Position numbers and translations under genes: made by a program
In this document: positions 20,589 to 23,848 of the stretch, one piece after another
How positions within the stretch are numbered: position 1 is the stretch's first letter
How the letters are laid out: each line of letters begins with the position of its first letter
Source: an uncultured Tessaracoccus sp.
GTDB taxonomy: Bacteria > Actinomycetota > Actinomycetes > Propionibacteriales > Propionibacteriaceae
Assembly: GCF_947255005.1 (NCBI RefSeq)
Contig: NZ_CAMYFI010000032.1
Location: 1-23,848, forward strand
Direction of reading: 5' to 3'
Length of the DNA: 23,848 nucleotides
The notes under the pieces: generated by a model
Seen by the model: only the letters and a program-made list of their open reading frames with translations
Told to the model about the DNA's origin: nothing
The model's database searches: none

Positions 20589-22088
20589 ATGCTTCCGAAC
20601 GTGCAGATAGGCTTTGATCGCGAAAAGTACCTCGCTATGCAGTCCGAGCACATTGAGGCTCGAAGAGCGCAGTTCGGCGGAAAACTCTACCTCGAGTTCG
20701 GTGGGAAACTCTTCGACGACATGCACGCCTCACGTGTGCTGCCGGGGTTTACCCCGGATAACAAGATCGCCATGTTGGAGACGATGCGTGACGACGTCGA
20801 GGTCGTGGTCGCAGTGAGCGCCAAAGATATTGCGACGAAAAAGCAGCGCGCTGACTTGGGAATCCCCTATGAAGAAGACGTGCTGCGCCTCATCGACGCC
20901 TTCCGGGAGCGCGGGCTGTTCGTCGGCAGTGTGGTGATCACGCAGACGACGGAGGACAACGCTCCCGCCCGCGCGTTTCGCCGCAAGCTGGAGCGCCTCG
21001 GCCTGCGCGTGTACCGGCACTATCCCATCAAGGGGTACCCGCATGATGTGAAGCACATCGTCAGCGAGTCTGGGCTCGGGCGCAACGACTACATCGAGAC
21101 GGAGCGCGACGTCGTCGTGGTGACGGCGCCGGGTCCGGGCAGCGGGAAGATGGCGACGTGCCTGTCGCAGCTCTATCACGACCACCAGCGTGGCATCACC
21201 TCCGGCTACGCAAAGTACGAGACGTTCCCCATCTGGAATCTGGCTCTCGACCACCCCGTCAACATCGCCTATGAGGCCGCGACGGCTGACCTCGACGACG
21301 TGAATCTCATCGACCCGTACCACCTCGCCGCCTACGGTGAGCAGTGCGTCAACTACAATCGTGATGTTGAGGTGTTTCCAGTTCTCAACCAGCTCTTCGA
21401 GAGCCTGCTGGGGGAGTCGCCCTACAAATCGCCCACCGACATGGGGGTCAACATGGTGGGCTTTTGCATCAGCGATGACGAGGTGTGTCGCCACGCCTCC
21501 CAGCAGGAGGTCATCCGACGGTGGTACAAGGCCGTCGTCGAAGAGAAGGCCGAAGCGCTGGAGCCCGACGCGTCGGAGAAGATTGCGTTGCTCATGACCC
21601 AGCTGGGCATCACCGTCGAAGACCGTCCTGTCGTCGTGGCAGCGAACAACCGGGCTAAGAGAACGAAGAATCCGGCGGCAGCCATGGAATTGCCTGACGG
21701 AAGGATTGTCACAGGTAAAACGTCCGCGCTGCTCGGCGCTTCGTCGGCGATGCTCATCAACGCGCTCAAAGCCTTGTGTGATATCGACGACGACATCGAC
21801 CTGCTCTCACCGGAGTCCATCGAGCCGATCCAGTGGCTGAAGACGGAAGTGTTGGGTTCGCAGAACCCACGGCTGCACACCGATGAGGTGCTGATCGCGC
21901 TGGCGGTGAGCGCCAAATCAGATCCGAACGCGGCGCTGGCCATGGAGGGGCTCCAGCGGTTGCGTGGATGCGACGTGCATGAGAGCGTCATCCTCGGTCC
22001 TGTTGACGAGAACATCTTTCGTCAGCTCGGCATTCATGTGACTACCGAGCCCGTGTACCAGACGAAAAAGCTGTACCGAAAGCGCTGA
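20589..22088 (+). CDS. DUF1846 family protein
   Basis: A 499-residue cytoplasmic protein of the DUF1846 family, found in many Gram-positive bacteria with no assigned reaction. The N terminus QIGFDREKYLAMQSEHI and KLYLEFGGKLFDDMHASRVL (about 27-46) are highly characteristic. APGPGSGKMATCLSQLYHD at about 180-198 is a glycine-rich loop resembling a nucleotide-binding loop but not a canonical Walker A. The C-terminal domain from about 350 (DGRIVTGKTSALLGASSAMLINALK) looks like a second conserved unit. GGGGAGGGG lies upstream of the ATG. It is divergent from the DUF4870-like gene with only 46 bases between them. Confidence 0.88.
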   Translation: MLPNVQIGFDREKYLAMQSEHIEARRAQFGGKLYLEFGGKLFDDMHASRVLPGFTPDNKIAMLETMRDDVEVVVAVSAKDIATKKQRADLGIPYEEDVLRLIDAFRERGLFVGSVVITQTTEDNAPARAFRRKLERLGLRVYRHYPIKGYPHDVKHIVSESGLGRNDYIETERDVVVVTAPGPGSGKMATCLSQLYHDHQRGITSGYAKYETFPIWNLALDHPVNIAYEAATADLDDVNLIDPYHLAAYGEQCVNYNRDVEVFPVLNQLFESLLGESPYKSPTDMGVNMVGFCISDDEVCRHASQQEVIRRWYKAVVEEKAEALEPDASEKIALLMTQLGITVEDRPVVVAANNRAKRTKNPAAAMELPDGRIVTGKTSALLGASSAMLINALKALCDIDDDIDLLSPESIEPIQWLKTEVLGSQNPRLHTDEVLIALAVSAKSDPNAALAMEGLQRLRGCDVHESVILGPVDENIFRQLGIHVTTEPVYQTKKLYRKR

Positions 22089-22133
22089 GCAGACAGCATT
22101 TGATCACAGTTTGGCCACAACGCCATCGTGCCC

Positions 22134-22163
22134 TTGCGCGCGAGAAGTGCATGTGATTATGAT
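22134..22163 (+). promoter_or_regulatory. Probable promoter of the GH172 sugar operon
   Basis: TTGCGC (22134-22139) and TATGAT (22158-22163) with an 18-base spacer. TATGAT matches TATAAT in five of six positions. It is immediately followed by a LacI-type operator at 22165-22180, so bound repressor would cover the transcription start. Confidence 0.6.
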
Positions 22164-22164
22164 C

Positions 22165-22180
22165 GTGTAATCGATTCCAC
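22165..22180. promoter_or_regulatory. LacI-family operator
   Basis: GTGTAATCGATTCCAC is a 16-base palindrome with one mismatched pair and a central CG. AATCGATT fits the AAnCGnTT core of LacI-family operators. It begins one base after the -10 box and ends 31 bases before the GH172 ATG. The regulator gene is not in the window. Confidence 0.65.
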
Positions 22181-22211
22181 GCAGGGTTGCTGGAGAGCAA
22201 GAGGAGTTGCA

Positions 22212-23291
22212 ATGACGAACTATGGCAAGCACGGATCTAGCTTGCGAGACCTTCCCCGGCTGCGCGACACGAAGCGTCGACGGGTGTCTTCCTACGACGT
22301 GACTGGTGGCAATGAAGACCGCATCACGCTCGAGCCGGGCGAGACGGTCGAGTTCGCCAACATTGAGGGCGCTGGGTCTATCAACCACATCTGGATGACC
22401 GTCGCACCCAAGTTCCCCCCGGGTCCAGAAACAAAGGACAACGCCTACATGCGCAAGCTCGTGCTGCGTGCGTACTGGGACGGCAACGATCACCCCAGCA
22501 TTCTGGTGCCGTTGGGGGATTTCTTCGGCATGGGGCACGCTCGCACGCGGAACTTCTCGTCGCTGCCGCTACAGATGAGCCCGCAGGACGGAAAATCGCT
22601 GAACTCGTTCTTCCACATGCCCTTCGCCGATGGCGCACGGTTCGAGATCACCAATGAATCCGAAGAGCTGGTGATCTGGTTCTACTTCTACATCGACTAC
22701 GAAGCCTTCGATGAGCTCGAAGAAGGGCTCGGGCGCTTCCACGCATCCTGGCATCGTGAAAACCCCACCGACGGCATCGAGCAGGGAGAGCTCACCAACC
22801 CTGAGTACCTGTTCGAAGGCAAGAACACCACGGGTGACGGTAACTACGTCATCCTCGACGCCAAGGGCCGCGGTCACTACGTCGGTTGTGTGTTCAATGT
22901 GACGAACCTGCGCCACACGGAAGACTGGAACTGGTACGGCGAAGGTGATGACATGATCTTCGTCGACGGTGAGTCCTGGCCGCCGAATCTGCACGGCACT
23001 GGCACTGAGGATTACTTCAATACGGCTTGGTGCCCCTCCGAGGAATACAATGCGCCCTACCACGGCATTACGCTGCCCGGTGGCGAAAACTGGGCCGGTC
23101 AGATTTCCTACTACCGCTTCCACGTTGAAGATCCGGTCATGTTCCAAGAGTCCATTCGAGTAACTATTGAACACGGCCACAACAATCACCGAAGCGACGA
23201 CATTTCATCGGTAGCATATTGGTACCTCGACGGCGTGGATGAAACACTCACCCTTCCTCCCGTTGAAGAACGTATGCCTCGACTTGGTTAA
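22212..23291 (+). CDS. DUF2961 / GH172 family glycoside hydrolase
   Basis: A 359-residue protein of the DUF2961 family, now classed as GH172. Characterised members cleave alpha-D-fructofuranosides (difructose dianhydride I) or alpha-D-arabinofuranosides (established knowledge). Signatures are FANIEGAGSINHIWMT near 48-63, PLGDFFGMGHA near 99-109, HGTGTEDYFNTAW near 261-273 and NAPYHGI near 280. Glu266 in GTGTEDYF is the likely catalytic glutamate; the partner residue is not assigned here. No signal peptide is present, so it should act in the cytoplasm on an imported oligosaccharide. ATG at 22212 is chosen because AGAGGAG lies seven bases upstream. The next gene encodes an ABC sugar-binding lipoprotein, and a LacI-type operator controls the pair. 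Confidence 0.88.
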   Translation: MTNYGKHGSSLRDLPRLRDTKRRRVSSYDVTGGNEDRITLEPGETVEFANIEGAGSINHIWMTVAPKFPPGPETKDNAYMRKLVLRAYWDGNDHPSILVPLGDFFGMGHARTRNFSSLPLQMSPQDGKSLNSFFHMPFADGARFEITNESEELVIWFYFYIDYEAFDELEEGLGRFHASWHRENPTDGIEQGELTNPEYLFEGKNTTGDGNYVILDAKGRGHYVGCVFNVTNLRHTEDWNWYGEGDDMIFVDGESWPPNLHGTGTEDYFNTAWCPSEEYNAPYHGITLPGGENWAGQISYYRFHVEDPVMFQESIRVTIEHGHNNHRSDDISSVAYWYLDGVDETLTLPPVEERMPRLG

Positions 23292-23309
23292 TAACTTGTC
23301 AATGAGCGA

Positions 23310-23330
23310 GCAATGCTGCTGCGCTATTGC
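23310..23330 (+). other. Small hairpin between the GH172 and binding-protein genes
   Basis: GCAAT and ATTGC with a GT pair inside give a 6-pair stem with a nine-base loop, in the 66-base gap. There is no T-run, so it is more likely an mRNA-stability element favouring the binding-protein message than a terminator. Weak evidence. Confidence 0.3.
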
Positions 23331-23357
23331 GAAATAATGAAAGAAGGAGATCAATAA

Positions 23358-23848
23358 TGACCTACGAAATCAATCGTCGACGCCTCATCGGCGTCGGAGG
23401 AGGGCTCGCCGCCGCGTCGACGCTCGCGGCTTGTGGCTCTAGCACGCCAGGTGAGTCTGCGGGCAAGGGCGGCGGAGATGCCGCAGGGAAGACCGTCATC
23501 AAGTTCTGGCACCGCACGTTTACCCCCGTGGAGAACGAGTGGTACGCGGACATCGTGAAGAAGTTCAACGAGTCACAGGACAAGATCAAGGTCGAAGACG
23601 AAGAGATTCCTGCAGATGCATGGGATCAGCGCGTGACCTCTGCGCAGGCTGCAGGTCAGATGCCAGACGTCTACACCCACTCCGCCTCGATTAGCGAAGC
23701 CGTCAACAATGGTCAGCTGCACGAGCTCAACGAGATTGTGGGCGAGGATAAGCTCAAGGAAATCCTCGATTCGGCGATGCCGGTTGCCGCGATCGGCGAG
23801 AAGTACTATGCCTACCCATTGCTCCTTGAGCCTCAGACCGTCTTGTTC
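23358..23848 (+). CDS. ABC transporter sugar-binding lipoprotein, 3' end cut by window
   Basis: 163 complete codons are visible of a family usually about 430 residues long. Residues 6-12 (NRRRLIG) form a twin-arginine-like start, followed by an Ala/Gly-rich helix and the lipobox LAAC, with the lipidated cysteine at 26. The mature N terminus is a Gly/Ser/Lys linker. From about residue 46, VIKFWHRTFTPVENEWYADIVKKF and then AGQMPDVYTHSASI match family 1 extracellular solute-binding proteins. It should capture a carbohydrate outside the membrane for an ABC permease whose genes presumably follow beyond the window. AAGAAGGAG lies seven bases before the ATG. It shares the LacI-regulated transcript with the GH172 gene. 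Confidence 0.92.

Noticed and set aside
1..23848. Mobile elements, prophage or CRISPR arrays
   Set aside because: No transposase or integrase, no regularly spaced repeats and no obvious att duplication at the tRNA genes were found by reading both strands.

Overview
The window is about 23.8 kb of high-GC actinobacterial chromosome, densely packed with genes. The family set (PimA-type mannosyltransferase, GarA, FtsR-type MerR regulator, DUF3000, the DUF881/DUF1290 trio) is actinobacterial. A phosphofructokinase carrying the pyrophosphate-type signatures GGDD and PKTIDND points towards Propionibacteriaceae. This placement is inferred from gene content, not from an alignment. No phage, IS element, CRISPR array or rRNA operon is visible. 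Both window edges cut a gene: dxs on the left and an ABC-transporter binding lipoprotein on the right.

Layout. 1-1558: 3' part of dxs (+). 1523-4575: minus-strand genes for RNase D, DUF3000, MsrB and a degenerate CbiX/SirB-like protein. 4602-5133: tRNA island, with tRNA-Val(CAC) on minus and tRNA-Gly(GCC), tRNA-Cys(GCA) and tRNA-Val(GAC) on plus. 5226-6082: a small HAD protein and a small GNAT protein. 6138-13003: a continuous plus-strand train of thrS, Ap4A-phosphorylase-type HIT protein, PIM-type acyltransferase, pimA, CDP-alcohol phosphatidyltransferase, DUF881, DUF1290 and DUF881, where nearly every stop touches or overlaps the next start. 13054-14730: garA, ftsR, bifunctional nuclease. 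14896-16562: a second MerR regulator and a YihY-type membrane protein, ending at a strong hairpin. 16650-17870: pyrophosphate-dependent phosphofructokinase (-). 17981-19899: lone TadE-like protein, aldo/keto reductase, YciO-type protein. 19904-20542: DUF4870-like membrane protein (-). 20589-22088: DUF1846 protein. 22212-23848: start of a sugar-uptake operon, with a DUF2961/GH172 glycoside hydrolase followed by a solute-binding lipoprotein, behind a promoter that overlaps a LacI-type operator.

How the parts work together. The 6.1-16.6 kb stretch reads as envelope and growth control. It holds early phosphatidylinositol-mannoside enzymes, a cardiolipin/PG-type phosphatidyltransferase, division-associated small membrane proteins, the FHA switch GarA and the cell-division regulator FtsR. 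In Mycobacterium tuberculosis, from memory, these genes lie in two separate places (Rv2614c-Rv2610c and Rv1822-Rv1830). Here they are joined, with the PI-phosphate synthase missing from the first set and gcvH missing from the second. The right end is a carbohydrate module in which an imported fructose- or arabinose-type furanoside is probably cleaved inside the cell and fed into glycolysis.

The points most worth a second look are the LacI-operator/GH172 operon, the CbiX-like protein without its metal-binding histidines, GarA with a zinc ribbon in front of its phosphothreonine motif, the joined envelope cluster, and a perfect 20-bp AT-rich palindrome inside the yihY gene.
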